This document shows positions 22,006-22,468 of a stretch of 22,468 nt of DNA, piece by piece (within the stretch, counting starts at the first letter, position 1; each line of letters starts with the position of its first letter). The DNA lies in NCBI GenBank assembly GCA_041920415.1, contig JBHGYD010000037.1, positions 1 through 22,468 on the forward strand. The letters run 5' to 3'. The DNA is from JBHGYD01 sp041920415 (GTDB lineage: Bacteria > Bacillota > Bacilli > Bacillales > Anoxybacillaceae). Below the pieces are notes generated by a model. The model saw only the letters and a list, made by a program, of their open reading frames with translations. It had not been told where the DNA came from and did not search any database. A program made the position numbers and the translations under genes.

Positions 22006-22035
22006 ATTGTATCATATTATGATGAATGGTTGCCA
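22006..22035 (-). promoter_or_regulatory. tsaE operon promoter
   Basis: On the minus strand TGATACAAT is an extended -10 (TACAAT at 22006-22011), with TGGCAA (22030-22035) 18 nt upstream as a weak -35. The leader would be about 90 nt. Confidence 0.65.
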
Positions 22036-22191
22036 CTTTTCTAACAAATCGATTTGAAGCAAGTTTGCTAAGGGGAGACAATCATACAACAGCAGCGATC
22101 AATAATCATGAACACGTTGATTTTCACATGGTTATTGGCATAACATAATCAATGTTAGATGCAAACAAAATGAAGACCGAACATTTAGTAT
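22036..22191. other. Spacer between tRNA terminators and the tsaE promoter
   Basis: No recognised gene lies here; thiL, expected before tsaE in B. subtilis, is absent. A plus-strand frame (22026-22148, 40 codons from ATG) reads with protein-like composition (for example RGDNHTTAAINNHEHVDFH), but it has no ribosome site and overlaps the tsaE promoter. It may be a decayed gene fragment. Confidence 0.35.
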
Positions 22192-22222
22192 AAAAAAGTC
22201 CTTAGGAAGATGATTCCTAAGG
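22192..22222 (-). terminator. Second terminator below the tRNA cluster
   Basis: CCTTAGGAA pairs perfectly with TTCCTAAGG around a 5-nt loop (22200-22222), followed on the minus strand by ACTTTTTTA. It backs up the terminator at 22300-22319. Confidence 0.8.
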
Positions 22223-22290
22223 ATATACAGATAAGCCTATATATGAGTTTATCGTAAAAGGGGGAATGAAGCAAAAGCAGAAAAAAGGCA

Positions 22291-22319
22291 TAAAAAAATA
22301 CGAAACATTACCGTTTCGT
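22291..22319 (-). terminator. tRNA cluster terminator
   Basis: On the minus strand ACGAAAC pairs with GTTTCGT around GGTAAT (22300-22319), followed by ATTTTTTTATG. It starts 10 nt after the tRNA-Asp CCA end. Confidence 0.88.
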
Positions 22320-22329
22320 TCGTCTCATA

Positions 22330-22405
22330 TGGCGGTCCCGACGGGACTCGAACCCGCGATCTCCTGCGTGACAGGCAGGCATGTTAACCACTACACTACG
22401 GGACC
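22330..22405 (-). tRNA. tRNA-Asp (GTC)
   Basis: A 76-nt cloverleaf on the minus strand: acceptor GGTCCCG/CGGGACC, D arm TAGTGTAGTGGTTA, anticodon arm CCTGC-CTGTCAC-GCAGG with anticodon GTC, T arm GGGTTCGAGTCCC, discriminator G and encoded CCA. It reads aspartate codons GAC/GAT and is the last tRNA before the terminators. Confidence 0.98.
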
Positions 22406-22411
22406 AATTTC

Positions 22412-22468
<57 letters not shown>

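Overview
The window is a stretch of Bacillaceae (Firmicutes) chromosome. Gene content and order follow the Bacillus subtilis region tsaE-tsaB-rimI-tsaD-ydiF-moaC-rex-tatA-tatC-ydiK-ydiL-groES-groEL ... yeaC-yeaD-yebA-guaA-pbuG, read here mostly on the minus strand. Moderate AT-richness, strong GGAGG-type ribosome binding sites and sigma-A promoters fit an Anoxybacillus/Geobacillus-like member, but the genus is an inference.

Layout. Positions 1-240 hold the first bases of a 16S rRNA gene (minus strand) with its leader and two near-identical tandem promoters. A GNAT acetyltransferase (ydaF-like) follows, then two neighbouring purine genes, pbuG and guaA. Each has its own promoter and a guanine-class purine riboswitch. 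The guaA switch has a textbook terminator/antiterminator. The pbuG switch is odd: about 175 nt separate aptamer and terminator, and that interval encodes a possible 50-residue single-pass membrane peptide whose stop codon lies in the terminator loop. Upstream is the yebA-yeaD-yeaC (transglutaminase / DUF58 / MoxR ATPase) operon.

Positions 9,100-11,600 are a more variable patch on the plus strand: yoaS (DUF2975), yozG (small HTH regulator), a 24-residue stump of an ABC ATPase gene, a 28-codon ORF, yoaT (DUF817), and a minus-strand fragment resembling the N-terminus of a tyrosine recombinase. A long hairpin (9124-9173) lies at its left border.

The core resumes with groEL-groES under a perfect CIRCE operator (HrcA control). 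Then come ydiL-ydiK (plus), convergent with the moaC-rex-tatA-tatC operon (minus). tatA is too short for normal ORF cut-offs and has a start region suggestive of a one-base frameshift. ydiF (ABC-F) is divergent from moaC and convergent with tsaE-tsaB-rimI-tsaD, a tightly overlapping operon centred on the t6A tRNA modification. The ydiF/tsaD intergenic region carries eleven exact or one-mismatch DnaA boxes in about 180 bp. The window ends in a tRNA cluster (tRNA-Asp, partial initiator tRNA-Met) with two terminators.

The strongest observations are the unusual pbuG leader, the DnaA-box cluster, the possible tatA frameshift and the gene debris around yoaT.
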